Source of the DNA: Terriglobales bacterium | GTDB taxonomy: Bacteria; Acidobacteriota; Terriglobia; Terriglobales; Acidobacteriaceae | Direction of reading: 5' to 3' | NCBI GenBank assembly: GCA_025934735.1 | Contig: JAICWP010000003.1 | Location: forward strand, 186,001 to 250,000 | Length of the DNA: 64,000 bases | Shown: piece after piece, positions 1-7,996 of the stretch | How positions within the stretch are numbered: position 1 is the stretch's first letter | Layout of the letters: the number at the start of each line of letters is the position of its first letter | Made by a program: the position numbers and the translations under genes | Notes under the pieces: model-generated | What the model saw: only the letters and a program-made list of their open reading frames with translations | Databases searched by the model: none | Told to the model about the DNA's origin: nothing

Positions 1-1
1 C

Positions 2-1132
2 TTGATTTTCCAGCACTCTCCTGGCTTTACCCATGCCCAGACCAGCGGCAGCTATTCCTGGGTGATTCTCTCAACCGATTACGGCATGTCTTACCTTTCG
101 GGTTTTTACAATACTGGTTTGGCGCACAGTTCCGAAAACGCATACGGCGCAGCCTACAAGGGATTCAACGACAGCCTGGCATCCTGGGGCACGCACCGGG
201 TGATGGGCCAGCAGTGCGGGCAGACCTGGCTGCAGACCTTCAACAAGATCAACTCGATGTACAACTCCTCGCGCCAGCTGGATGCGCTACAGCTGGTCAC
301 CTGGAACGATTATGAAGAGGGCACCGAACTCGAAACTGGCATTGATAACTGCTTGACCATTTCGGCGTCGCTTTCCGACGGAAAGTTGCAGTGGTCGGTG
401 CAGGGGAACGAGAACACAGTGGATCACTACACTGTGTTCGTGTCCACCGACGGACAAAACCTGATGGAACTAGCCCAGGCAGGCGCGGGCAACCACTCCA
501 TCAATCTGGGCTCCTATTCGTTGCCGGCGGGAAACTACACCGTTTACGTGCAGGCGGTGGGCAAGCCGGTGTTCCGTAACCGTATGTCCGGTGAAGTTCA
601 CTATAGGAGCAGCGGCACCAGCAAGGGCAGCGGTATCAGGGTTGGGACCTCGCCCTCCACGCTGACCCTAACGGCCGGTCAAAGCGCCAACCTACAGATA
701 TCGGTGACCGCGGTGGGAACCAACGTGAGCGCGCCTGTTGCTCTGGCCTGCTCCAACCTGCCAGCCGGAGCCAGTTGCGTATTTTCGCCGAGTTCGGTTA
801 CACCCGGGCACGGCACGGCTACTGCGACCCTCACCATTACCGCCGGTAAGACAAGCGCATCCAAGCTACCTCGGGCGCCTGTTTATGTGCTATGGCTGCC
901 AATGTTTGGTTTTGCGGGCATGTTTCTGCTGGAAAGCCGCAAACTGCGCAAGCTCGCACTCGCAACTCTGCTCGGGGCACTGCTGCTGCTGCTATGCGCC
1001 TGTGGAGGAGGAGCTTCGCCAGGTGCTTCCATCGCCAGTCAATCGGTGGCGCAGGGCACCTATGCCATCACTGTCAGCGGGAGTTCCAATTCTCTGCAGA
1101 ACTCGACCACGCTGACATTGAACATCCGATAA
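2..1132 (+). CDS. Secreted GH99/GH71-like glycoside hydrolase with Ig-like domain and C-terminal membrane anchor (5' partial)
   Basis: The coding frame is already open at the window edge, so about 235 N-terminal residues are missing, judged against the neighbouring paralogue. The remaining catalytic part (visible residues 1-117) ends in the segment VTWNDYEEGTELETGIDNC, which resembles the acid/base strand of GH99 and GH71 alpha-glycan hydrolases. A fibronectin-like beta region follows (about 118-200), then an Ig-like domain (about 215-285), two hydrophobic helices (about 290-308 and 318-335) and a CACGGG sequence that looks like a lipobox, then a short beta tail. A polysaccharide-cleaving enzyme acting outside the inner membrane is inferred; the substrate is unknown. 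It faces its paralogue tail to tail and shares a terminator with it. Confidence 0.7.
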   Translation: MIFQHSPGFTHAQTSGSYSWVILSTDYGMSYLSGFYNTGLAHSSENAYGAAYKGFNDSLASWGTHRVMGQQCGQTWLQTFNKINSMYNSSRQLDALQLVTWNDYEEGTELETGIDNCLTISASLSDGKLQWSVQGNENTVDHYTVFVSTDGQNLMELAQAGAGNHSINLGSYSLPAGNYTVYVQAVGKPVFRNRMSGEVHYRSSGTSKGSGIRVGTSPSTLTLTAGQSANLQISVTAVGTNVSAPVALACSNLPAGASCVFSPSSVTPGHGTATATLTITAGKTSASKLPRAPVYVLWLPMFGFAGMFLLESRKLRKLALATLLGALLLLLCACGGGASPGASIASQSVAQGTYAITVSGSSNSLQNSTTLTLNIR

Positions 1133-1153
1133 AGAAGTCTTTACCTCGCGAGG

Positions 1154-1180
1154 AGCGGCTGGAGTCTTCGTCCAGCCGCT
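1154..1180. terminator. Bidirectional intrinsic-type terminator between convergent hydrolase genes
   Basis: A perfect 10-bp inverted repeat (AGCGGCTGGA and TCCAGCCGCT) with a 7-nt loop lies between the two stop codons. There is no long T tract on either side, so termination strength is uncertain, but position and symmetry fit a terminator serving both converging genes. Confidence 0.6.
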
Positions 1181-1193
1181 TTCCCGGTCTCAC

Positions 1194-2534
1194 TCAGAAC
1201 GTGACCGGCGCAGACATGTGATTGCTGATGCTGGGCTTGCCCACAGCCTGCACATATACCTTCGTGCCGCTCCCGGGATGAATATGGGCGGAGGAAACAT
1301 TGGCGGAGTGCCTGCCTGCCTCCACATCCACAATGTGATCGAAATTCTGGCCATCGCTGCTACTCCACACGGAGTAGTGGTCAATGGTCTTTTCGTCGCC
1401 CTGGATTTGCCAAGCCACTGAATTCCCGGCCACGTTGGCGGAAACGCTGACGCAGTTGTCAATGCCGCTTTCGATCTCAGTGCCTTCCTCGTAGTCGTTC
1501 CAGGTAACCAGTTGCACGCCCGTCAGTTTGGGATTCTTGCCGTAGTACTTGCCAATTTCGTCGAGGGTTGCCAGCCAGGTTTGACCGCAATTCTGGTTGA
1601 GGACCCGATGCGCGCTCCACCCCGACATAGTGTCGTTGAAACCCTTGTAGCCGCTACCGACCACTGCGTCTTTGCCATGCTCCATGCCGGTGGCATAGAA
1701 CGAATCCAAGTAGGACTGGCCCCAGTCGTTGGCGTCAGCGGTGTTGATTTCTACCCAGCTGAACCCGCCGTCGGTCTGAGAGTACTGAAAGCCCACTGCA
1801 TTGCGGAAAATGAAAACGGGCTTGCCCTTGACCTTGGCGCGAACTTTGTTCCAATCCACCGAATATTGTTCCAGGCCGAAGAAGAAGAGTGCGGGATGGC
1901 CCTTTATCTGAATGTAGGCAGGTGATTGGGCGTAATGGTCCATCACGTAATTCAGGTCGGCAATCACCTGGTCCGTTACATTGCAACCCGGAGTTTGCAC
2001 ACACAGGTGTGGTCCGCCTCCGGCATCTTCCATGACCGCGAACTGGAAGCCTTTGCGGCTCTGCGCATCCTGCATGATCGTGCTGGCGGCGGCGTTTACA
2101 TGGGACTGGCTCGAGTCTGTACCGTACCAGTCAATGATGGCGCCCTGAATGCCACGGCTCTGCATATCGTCAAGCTGCTTGTGCACCTGGTTCGGGTCGG
2201 CGGAGTCGTAGCCGACATTCATGTGATTGGACTGACCGAACCACACCATCAGGTGAGCCCAGATGGGGGTCGCGGCCGGAATGCTGAGAGCGCTGCGAAT
2301 GGAGACCTTGCTCACGTTGCCCGCGCCCGTGTTGCCGTTCCCTTGGGCTTGAAAAGAATCGGCGGCGCTGGTGTTGTTGGCCACGCTGGATTGCTGACTA
2401 TCGGCGGCCGGCGGGTTGGAATTCGGCTGTATCACTGCTGCTGTCCTTGGCGCCATGGACCCACCGCCACAAGCTGCCAATGCCAATGTCAGTGCCGCTA
2501 CCAGCAGCACGCTGCCCTTGTCGAAATTCGACAC
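1194..2534 (-). CDS. GH99/GH71-like glycoside hydrolase lipoprotein
   Basis: This 446-residue protein starts with GTG, with GGGGGAG five bases upstream. A signal peptide ends in the lipobox LALAAC (Cys22), so it should be an outer- or inner-membrane lipoprotein; a low-complexity Ser/Asn/Gln linker follows. The catalytic domain (about 85-350) has IIDWYG near its start and VTWNDYEEGTEIESGIDNC near its end, as in GH99/GH71-like alpha-mannan or alpha-glucan hydrolases. A beta-rich C-terminal domain ends in YVQAVGKP, also present in the convergent paralogue. Unlike that paralogue it lacks the Ig domain and terminal membrane hairpin. It may trim the polysaccharide made by the adjacent locus; this role is inferred from context. 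Confidence 0.75.
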   Translation of the reverse strand: MSNFDKGSVLLVAALTLALAACGGGSMAPRTAAVIQPNSNPPAADSQQSSVANNTSAADSFQAQGNGNTGAGNVSKVSIRSALSIPAATPIWAHLMVWFGQSNHMNVGYDSADPNQVHKQLDDMQSRGIQGAIIDWYGTDSSQSHVNAAASTIMQDAQSRKGFQFAVMEDAGGGPHLCVQTPGCNVTDQVIADLNYVMDHYAQSPAYIQIKGHPALFFFGLEQYSVDWNKVRAKVKGKPVFIFRNAVGFQYSQTDGGFSWVEINTADANDWGQSYLDSFYATGMEHGKDAVVGSGYKGFNDTMSGWSAHRVLNQNCGQTWLATLDEIGKYYGKNPKLTGVQLVTWNDYEEGTEIESGIDNCVSVSANVAGNSVAWQIQGDEKTIDHYSVWSSSDGQNFDHIVDVEAGRHSANVSSAHIHPGSGTKVYVQAVGKPSISNHMSAPVTF

Positions 2535-2820
2535 GTCTCCCCCTTCGGGCTTTTTGGTTTTTGGGGGAAACGAAAGGCCCTGCGGAACTTATTGAATTGC
2601 CCGGCTTTGCCTGACTGGGCGTCTGCTTACCTTGAATTAACTCAATAGTAAACATCAGCTCTGGTTCTGGCATTCCGCCAAAGACTGCATTTATCAGCGG
2701 TTTTTGCCCTAGGGGAACTCAGGAGAGGGCCCTAACCGAGGCGAGGATAAGCGGGCATTGACAAGAGAGTGCGAGAGCAAAGGGGGCAAGGTAAAAACCG
2801 CCCTAATGCCTTTTAGTGGC

Positions 2821-4071
2821 TTATACCCACGGAGCGGTGCGCGCGGAGACGGCGCGCGCCAAAGCTGAGCGGGCCGAAACCCAGGCGGGAATGCGGCGGA
2901 AGCGGCGCAGCGGTTCCAGGGCGCGGGTGCGCTGGTGGACGTCGAAGGCACGCAAATACTGGCGCACGATCTGAGGCATGGTCATGCGCATGGCGGCGGA
3001 GAAATTCTGCTCCGCCATCTGCCGCTGGCGTTCGGGGGATTGCAGCAATTCAACCAGTTGCTCCGCCATGCTGGCGCTGTTGCCGGTTTCGTAAAACGCA
3101 ATTGCCAGGTTTTCGTTATCGGCCATTTCTCGGAAATCACTTATATCGGCGCAGATGATGGGCAAACCATACGCGGCGGCGAGATGGGCGACGCCGCTGG
3201 AGCCCGCGGCCGAAGAGTAGGGCATGACTGCTACGGTGGCAGTTTGAAAAATCTCACCAATGTTATCTTCGGAGACGTAGCCGGTAAAAACGATTCGGGG
3301 ATCGTTCGCATACTTCGCGGCTACGGAGGCCACATAGCCCGGCGTCTTGGGGTGGTCGCCGCCGGCAATCACCAACTGGGCATCGGGTACTTGTTCGGCC
3401 ACCCTGGCAAACACCTCGAGGATTTGTTCCAGGCGCTTATAGGTTCCCCATTTTCCAAAGGCGAGAATGCGCTGCATGGGATTGCCGCGGCGGCTGAAGT
3501 CGGGGTATTCGGGACGGCTGGAAAGAATCCCATGCATGCGCACGTGCACGTTGGCGCCCCGATATTTCTCGCGCAAAGTGCGGCGATAGCCAGGTAGCAG
3601 GACGGAGATGGAGTTCGACATGAGCACCAGGCGTGTGGCCACATACCCGGCGGCGCGGTATACCCTGGGATAACGCACCCCCGCATCCTTCATCGAAATG
3701 TAATCGATCACCTGGTGCAGGGTGACGTGAGTATAGTAACCGGCGAGGCGGGTGAGGGCAGGGGCGCAGATGCCGGCAAAAGCCGGCGCCGGGCGGTCGC
3801 CGTAGCTGGAAAATCCCAGGTTGAACCACACCACGTCAGGCTTGAGGTCGCGAATGCGTGACAGCACCCGCTGGGTGCTGGAGAGCGAGTTGAAACGCCA
3901 GCACCGAAGAACGCTGAAATCCTCCAACTCTGGCTCCGGCGTCTCCAGTTCGTCGGCCAAAATGGTAAGGCTAAGCAATGGATTCTGCTGCAGCTCGCAA
4001 GCGATGTGGAACCCGTATTCCGCCAGCCCCCGGCGGCTGGGCGGGAAGGTTGTGACCAGACAAATTTTCAT
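2821..4071 (-). CDS. Glycosyltransferase family 4 (GT-B)
   Basis: The 416-residue protein begins MKICLVTTFPPSRRG, the usual start of a GT4 N-terminal Rossmann domain, so this ATG is chosen although the frame stays open further upstream inside the preceding gene. The C-terminal half has ILAFGKWGTYKRLEQ, the VIAGG strand and PYSSAAGSSG, the nucleotide-sugar-binding loop region of GT4 enzymes. The start codon overlaps the stop of the upstream GT2 gene (TGATG), indicating translational coupling. It should transfer a sugar from a nucleotide donor to a lipid-linked or growing polysaccharide at the cytoplasmic face; donor and acceptor cannot be read from the sequence. Confidence 0.85.
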   Translation of the reverse strand: MKICLVTTFPPSRRGLAEYGFHIACELQQNPLLSLTILADELETPEPELEDFSVLRCWRFNSLSSTQRVLSRIRDLKPDVVWFNLGFSSYGDRPAPAFAGICAPALTRLAGYYTHVTLHQVIDYISMKDAGVRYPRVYRAAGYVATRLVLMSNSISVLLPGYRRTLREKYRGANVHVRMHGILSSRPEYPDFSRRGNPMQRILAFGKWGTYKRLEQILEVFARVAEQVPDAQLVIAGGDHPKTPGYVASVAAKYANDPRIVFTGYVSEDNIGEIFQTATVAVMPYSSAAGSSGVAHLAAAYGLPIICADISDFREMADNENLAIAFYETGNSASMAEQLVELLQSPERQRQMAEQNFSAAMRMTMPQIVRQYLRAFDVHQRTRALEPLRRFRRIPAWVSARSALARAVSARTAPWV

Positions 4072-4796
4072 CAGGAGCCCAATTTGAAAAGGGAATCGAG
4101 AGACAACCGCCCCAGCAAAGAGAAATAGTCGAGCGCCACTTTCAGGCTGGCCTTGCTTTTGCCCGCGTGCCGCAGGCCAAAGTGAAACGGCACTTCCGCC
4201 GCCGCGCGGATGCGCCCGCGCACCAGAATCTCCAGCAGGATCTTGAAGCCCTGGGAGTGCAGGGGAATGCCGGCAATGCAGTTGCGCCGGACCACAAAAA
4301 ATCCGGAGAGCGGGTCTTTGACGCGGATGTTCTGTTTTTGGAGCGGCATGGTGACCCATGTGCCCAGAAGCGAAACCACGCGCCGGGCGGGATTCCAGCC
4401 TTTGACCGCATCTTCTGCCACATACCGGCTGGCGACGGCAATGTCGTAACCCTGCCGCATGGCTCTAAGCAGGTCCGGCAACAGTTCGGGCGGGTGCTGC
4501 AGGTCGGCATCCATAACCCCCAGCAGCTCCGCATCGGAGTGCTGCCAGCCATAAAGAACGGCGCCGGCCAAACCGCGCTCGCCCCGGCGCACCAGCAGCT
4601 TTACCCGTGGATCCTGAGCAGCGATCTCCTGTACCACTTGCGCGGTGCCATCGCGACTGTCATCGTCCACGACGGTCACGTTAAAGTTTACCCCCAGAGG
4701 GTCGAGGCTGGAGCGAACCCGCTGCAGCACGGCAGCGATGTTGCCGGCTTCGTTTAAGGTGGGGATAACCAGGTCTAATTTGTCCGACTTCTCCAT
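4071..4796 (-). CDS. Glycosyltransferase family 2, polyprenol-phosphate mannose/glucose synthase-like
   Basis: This 241-residue GT-A enzyme shows the family-2 elements in order: LVIPTLNEAGNI, VVDDDSRDGT, the DXD-type MDADLQHPPE and the SGFFVVRR strand. Overall it resembles DPM1-type polyprenyl-phosphate hexosyl synthases. It lacks the C-terminal membrane segments of GtrB/DpmA-like enzymes, so it is soluble or peripheral. It likely makes a polyprenyl-phosphate-linked sugar used by a GT-C-type transferase; the GT-C-like membrane protein at 14.5 kb is a candidate partner (inference). It is translationally coupled to the GT4 gene downstream. Confidence 0.82.
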   Translation of the reverse strand: MEKSDKLDLVIPTLNEAGNIAAVLQRVRSSLDPLGVNFNVTVVDDDSRDGTAQVVQEIAAQDPRVKLLVRRGERGLAGAVLYGWQHSDAELLGVMDADLQHPPELLPDLLRAMRQGYDIAVASRYVAEDAVKGWNPARRVVSLLGTWVTMPLQKQNIRVKDPLSGFFVVRRNCIAGIPLHSQGFKILLEILVRGRIRAAAEVPFHFGLRHAGKSKASLKVALDYFSLLGRLSLDSLFKLGS

Positions 4797-4887
4797 GAGA
4801 CAGCACCCGTAAGACGTACACTCTTCTTGATACTTAGGATGGGGCGGGGGGAAAGGATGTTGGCTGGAGTTGCTGCTGAATTTTTCC

Positions 4888-5622
4888 CTATTTCGGATTC
4901 AGGTTTTCGGGAACCAACGTTCCTGAATCCCGATTGGCATAGAGTCCCCCGCCGAGGCTGGCTTTCCCGGCCACCCGCTGGAAACGCTTCACCACCTCCT
5001 CTTTGGCTTGCTCGAGCGGAAGCGGAGGAACCACCTCCATGCCCATCACGCGGGCCAATTGCAGATAGGTCTGGCGGCAACGGCGTGAGAACTCAAGGGG
5101 GTATTCGGGCTTGCGGGCGCATGCTTCTTCGGGGTTGGCATCGATTACATATGACAAATCGGGGCGTGGCGCCAGCAGGCGGACGAAACGTAAAAAGGCC
5201 CTAGTCAGCAGGTTGTCCAGCGGAAGATTAGCCAGTTCATCATAGATGTAGCGGTCGAAGATGATGACCGCAGCACCCGAGCGCCGGGCGCGCGCCACCA
5301 CCCTGCGCAAATGGATTGCATCGAGCAGGTAAAGCCCGCTGCGGAACAGGCTGAGATACCAGGCGCGGACGTTCTTGTCGCGCCGCTGCACCGGCTTGCC
5401 GGGAGCGCCGATTCCCTTCTCGCTGCGGAAAACCTTGTGCGTGACGCCTTCCCGAAAGCGCGACAACACTACAACGTCGTCCCAGAAGGCCCGCTGGATT
5501 ACGCTCCAGCCAGCCGCGCGCAGAGTATCGCGCAGGTGTTCAATCTGGGTGCTCTTGCCGGCACCGTCAATGCCGGAGAAGCTGATCAGGAGCGGCGCGG
5601 GATGTGAGGCGGCGGTTTCCAT
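4888..5622 (-). CDS. Thymidylate-kinase-like P-loop nucleotide kinase
   Basis: The 244-residue protein has a P-loop FSGIDGAGKSTQ near residues 15-26 and FDRYIYDE, corresponding to the DRY region of thymidylate kinases, followed by the VIDANPEEACARK strand/helix. Housekeeping TMPKs are about 205-215 residues; the extra length is mainly a basic insertion between the P-loop and the DRY motif and a C-terminal tail. The position inside a polysaccharide locus suggests a specialised paralogue rather than the essential Tmk, perhaps phosphorylating another substrate; this is inference. The gene lies 12 bases after a small exported-protein gene and 91 bases before the GT2 gene. Confidence 0.72.
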   Translation of the reverse strand: METAASHPAPLLISFSGIDGAGKSTQIEHLRDTLRAAGWSVIQRAFWDDVVVLSRFREGVTHKVFRSEKGIGAPGKPVQRRDKNVRAWYLSLFRSGLYLLDAIHLRRVVARARRSGAAVIIFDRYIYDELANLPLDNLLTRAFLRFVRLLAPRPDLSYVIDANPEEACARKPEYPLEFSRRCRQTYLQLARVMGMEVVPPLPLEQAKEEVVKRFQRVAGKASLGGGLYANRDSGTLVPENLNPK

Positions 5623-5634
5623 GCGGCTGCGTGA

Positions 5635-6072
5635 TTATTTCGCTCCCGGCGGACGGCTCGGGCTGCTGCGCGACAAGGCATACACCGTGCCGATAGCTAA
5701 GGCGCCGCCGGCGATAGCGCCGAGTTTGATCAGGAACGAGCGCACCTGGTGCTGCTTCGCGGGAGCAATGGCCATGCCCGCAGGTCTGGACCCAGCCCCA
5801 CCGGCGGTCGGCCCGGCCTGGGCGGCCCCGGTTCCGGCGGGAGCCTGTGCCGGCTGCGCCGGAGGTTTCTGCTGCTGATCCTGGGGCGTGTTGTTGTTCG
5901 GCGCGGCTTGGCTTGGGGCGTCGGGCAGGGGTTGCGACGTCTGGTCGGCAGAAGATGCCGGAGGCGGGGCTGGAGCCTGGGTCTGGGCTGCCACCAACTC
6001 CGGTGCTCCGCACAGGCATACTGCCAATGCGAGACTCAGGATGCGCGCACTGCATTTCTTTTCGCGTTTCAT
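5635..6072 (-). CDS. Small exported Pro/Ala/Gln-rich protein with C-terminal membrane helix
   Basis: No family is recognised. The 145-residue protein has an N-terminal signal-like segment (residues about 10-29, ending VAAQ), a long disordered Pro/Ala/Gln/Ser stretch (about 30-105), and a C-terminal helix FLIKLGAIAGGALAIGTVYA that looks like a glycine-zipper membrane segment. The topology suggests a periplasmic linker tethered by its C-terminus. It sits between the STAS and kinase genes in the leftward polysaccharide cluster with short spacers, so it is probably co-transcribed. Function unknown. Confidence 0.6.
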   Translation of the reverse strand: MKREKKCSARILSLALAVCLCGAPELVAAQTQAPAPPPASSADQTSQPLPDAPSQAAPNNNTPQDQQQKPPAQPAQAPAGTGAAQAGPTAGGAGSRPAGMAIAPAKQHQVRSFLIKLGAIAGGALAIGTVYALSRSSPSRPPGAK

Positions 6073-6087
6073 GATCGTTCTCCGGTT

Positions 6088-6501
6088 TCAGGCGGCCAGT
6101 TTGGAGGAAGAGTCGCCGGCGGAGGCAGCGGCCGGCACGCCCCATTCGGCGTAGTGCCGCATGGCATTAGGAAGAAAGCCGCTGAAACTGCGCACCGCGT
6201 CTGAGACGGTGTCGTAGACTTCAAACAGGCGGTCGGCGCGGGTCAATTCGAGCACCACTCCCGCCTGGGGAGATAGGGCGGCCAGCTTGAGGTCGCCGTC
6301 GTGCTTCATTACGTCCGACATGCACTCCAGCAGCATGTCCACTCCCGCGGCGTCCATGCGGTGGACCGCGGAAAAATCAAAAACCACCTGGGGACGGTCG
6401 GAGCGCAGCAAAGGCTGCACTTCACGCAGGAATTCACGGGACTGTTGCAGGTTGATGCGATCTGGCATGCGCTTCACGATAACTGGTCTACTCGTTCCCA
6501 T
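6088..6501 (-). CDS. STAS-domain protein (anti-sigma-factor-antagonist fold) lacking the phosphorylatable serine
   Basis: The first 100 of 137 residues match the STAS fold: VVFDFSAVHRMDAAGVDMLLE aligns with the SpoIIAA core strand and helix. In SpoIIAA-type antagonists the loop reads D-S-S-G and the serine is phosphorylated by an anti-sigma kinase; here it reads D-A-A-G, so that control is absent by sequence. The gene overlaps the upstream nucleotidyltransferase-like gene by 14 bases, suggesting coupled expression and a complex with that protein or with a membrane partner. The C-terminal 35 residues are low complexity. A protein-interaction or scaffold role is inferred. Confidence 0.75.
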   Translation of the reverse strand: MGTSRPVIVKRMPDRINLQQSREFLREVQPLLRSDRPQVVFDFSAVHRMDAAGVDMLLECMSDVMKHDGDLKLAALSPQAGVVLELTRADRLFEVYDTVSDAVRSFSGFLPNAMRHYAEWGVPAAASAGDSSSKLAA

Positions 6502-7702
6502 ATCTCCTCACGACGGCAAAATCACCTGCGAATTGTGCTGCTTCGTTGGATGCGGAAAGTGGCTCAGGTGAGGGCTCCAGCTCAGCGGGATGCTGCCGCG
6601 AGGAACCGAGCACGTCACCCTGTGGAGGCGGAGGCGCGGGCTGGGTGCGTCGGCCTGCGGACGCCAATCCGCGCACAGCTTGCACGGGCAGATAGGCGGC
6701 CAGGGAGGCGGCATTCTTCATCATTCGCCAAGTGGCGGAAACGGCGACGGTGCCCAGCAGGCGGGGATCGGCGATTTCCACTTCCGCGCGCCGGCGCAGA
6801 TGACAAATTTTTCCAAAGCCGGCCACGGCGTGAGCGGCATCCAAGCCGGTTCCCACGTAGGTATAAGGCAAGATGGTGGTGTCCTCGAGCACGGTTCCGC
6901 AATCCACTTCCGCATGGTGCTCCACCACGCTGCAGCGCGTGACCACGGAAGCAGCGCGCAACTTGGCATGCGCTCCGACAAAAGCGGGGGCCAGAACGCG
7001 CGCGCTGCGATGAATGCGGGCGCGTTCGCCCACCCACACGCCAGGTTTGAGCTCGCGCCCCTGAGGGCGAATTTCGCAGCGCATCAGCAGGGCATCCTGC
7101 GCCAGGCGCCGCAGATCATGAGCATTTTCCAAGGGGTTGACGTAGGCGCGAGTCAGGTAAGGCTCCGAGGGCAAGCGGGTGGCCCGCAACCCGTTCCGTA
7201 AAAGGAAAGCGGCATCGTTGCGCCGCGCCGCCTGTACCACGGCTGCATCAAGCGGGCCTCTTTCGTCGCAAAGAAGCGTGGCAGTCTGCCGATGCTCCTG
7301 ATGGAAACGCAAAAAGTCCTCAAGTTCAAACTCAGCGTAAGGGCCCAGCCGAAGCAGCAAAACCTGCTCTACGCCTTCGTCGGCGTAAGACGAGAACGCA
7401 TCCTCGGCGGCCCGCCACACGTCGGCAGTCCGGCGGCAAGCGGCCTGGCCATCTCCATCACGCAGGGCCGTGTCCTGATACAAAGCGTCATCCGTGAGCG
7501 CCGTCACCGCCTCTACGCCTACCCGGCGCAGACGGTCGGCCACATGGTGCGCCACTGATTTACCCACGACGTCCAAAAGTGGAAGAGGAATTCCTGCAAA
7601 GGTCTCAAAGCCGGCACTACCAGGGTGGTGCTTTGCGGCAGCTTCAGGCTCCTCCTGGCGGGCGCCCACAACGATGATTGCTGCTAACTCCATTGCGCCC
7701 AC
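6488..7702 (-). CDS. Degenerate sugar-nucleotidyltransferase-like protein with left-handed beta-helix
   Basis: The layout over 404 residues follows sugar-phosphate nucleotidyltransferases: an alpha/beta N-terminal domain beginning ELAAIIVVGA and including PLPLLDVVGKSVAHHVAD, then a hexapeptide-repeat left-handed helix (about 215-330; GVWVGERARIH, VLEDTTILPYTYVG), then a Pro/Ser-rich tail. The catalytic GGxGTRLxPLT loop is missing; the first strand is followed by a Glu/Ala-rich stretch. It is therefore probably not an active pyrophosphorylase but a binding or regulatory relative. It is encoded with the overlapping STAS gene and downstream of the flippase. Activity assignment is uncertain. Confidence 0.6.
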   Translation of the reverse strand: MGAMELAAIIVVGARQEEPEAAAKHHPGSAGFETFAGIPLPLLDVVGKSVAHHVADRLRRVGVEAVTALTDDALYQDTALRDGDGQAACRRTADVWRAAEDAFSSYADEGVEQVLLLRLGPYAEFELEDFLRFHQEHRQTATLLCDERGPLDAAVVQAARRNDAAFLLRNGLRATRLPSEPYLTRAYVNPLENAHDLRRLAQDALLMRCEIRPQGRELKPGVWVGERARIHRSARVLAPAFVGAHAKLRAASVVTRCSVVEHHAEVDCGTVLEDTTILPYTYVGTGLDAAHAVAGFGKICHLRRRAEVEIADPRLLGTVAVSATWRMMKNAASLAAYLPVQAVRGLASAGRRTQPAPPPPQGDVLGSSRQHPAELEPSPEPLSASNEAAQFAGDFAVVRRYGNE

Positions 7703-7996
7703 TTCACCTCCGCTCCCTGGGCTCTCTTCCGATGACTAAATACATCAATCCGCCTGCTGATCTGCTGTTCACACTTGCTTAGGATTTCGCGGAGTCGCTC
7801 GATGGCTCCGACGACCAGGAAATTTCTCCCAACTGCCAGTAAGCCGAGGTCGAGCAGCTAAGTCTAAAGATGCGCTGCTGCATTTACCTGTTGTCCTCCG
7901 CGGCTGCTCGCCTGCCAGCAAAATTTTCCCGCTTCTGGCCCCGGTTCTCTCAAACTGCGGCCGTAACACATACTCCTCTTGCAATTCCTGGGCCCA
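7703..7996. other. Gene-free spacer between flippase and nucleotidyltransferase-like genes
   Basis: No convincing coding frame or strong hairpin is visible in these 294 bases. The spacer breaks the leftward cluster into two parts and may hold a promoter for the downstream nucleotidyltransferase-like, STAS, small-protein and glycosyltransferase genes. No clear -35/-10 pair could be assigned by eye. Confidence 0.4.
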
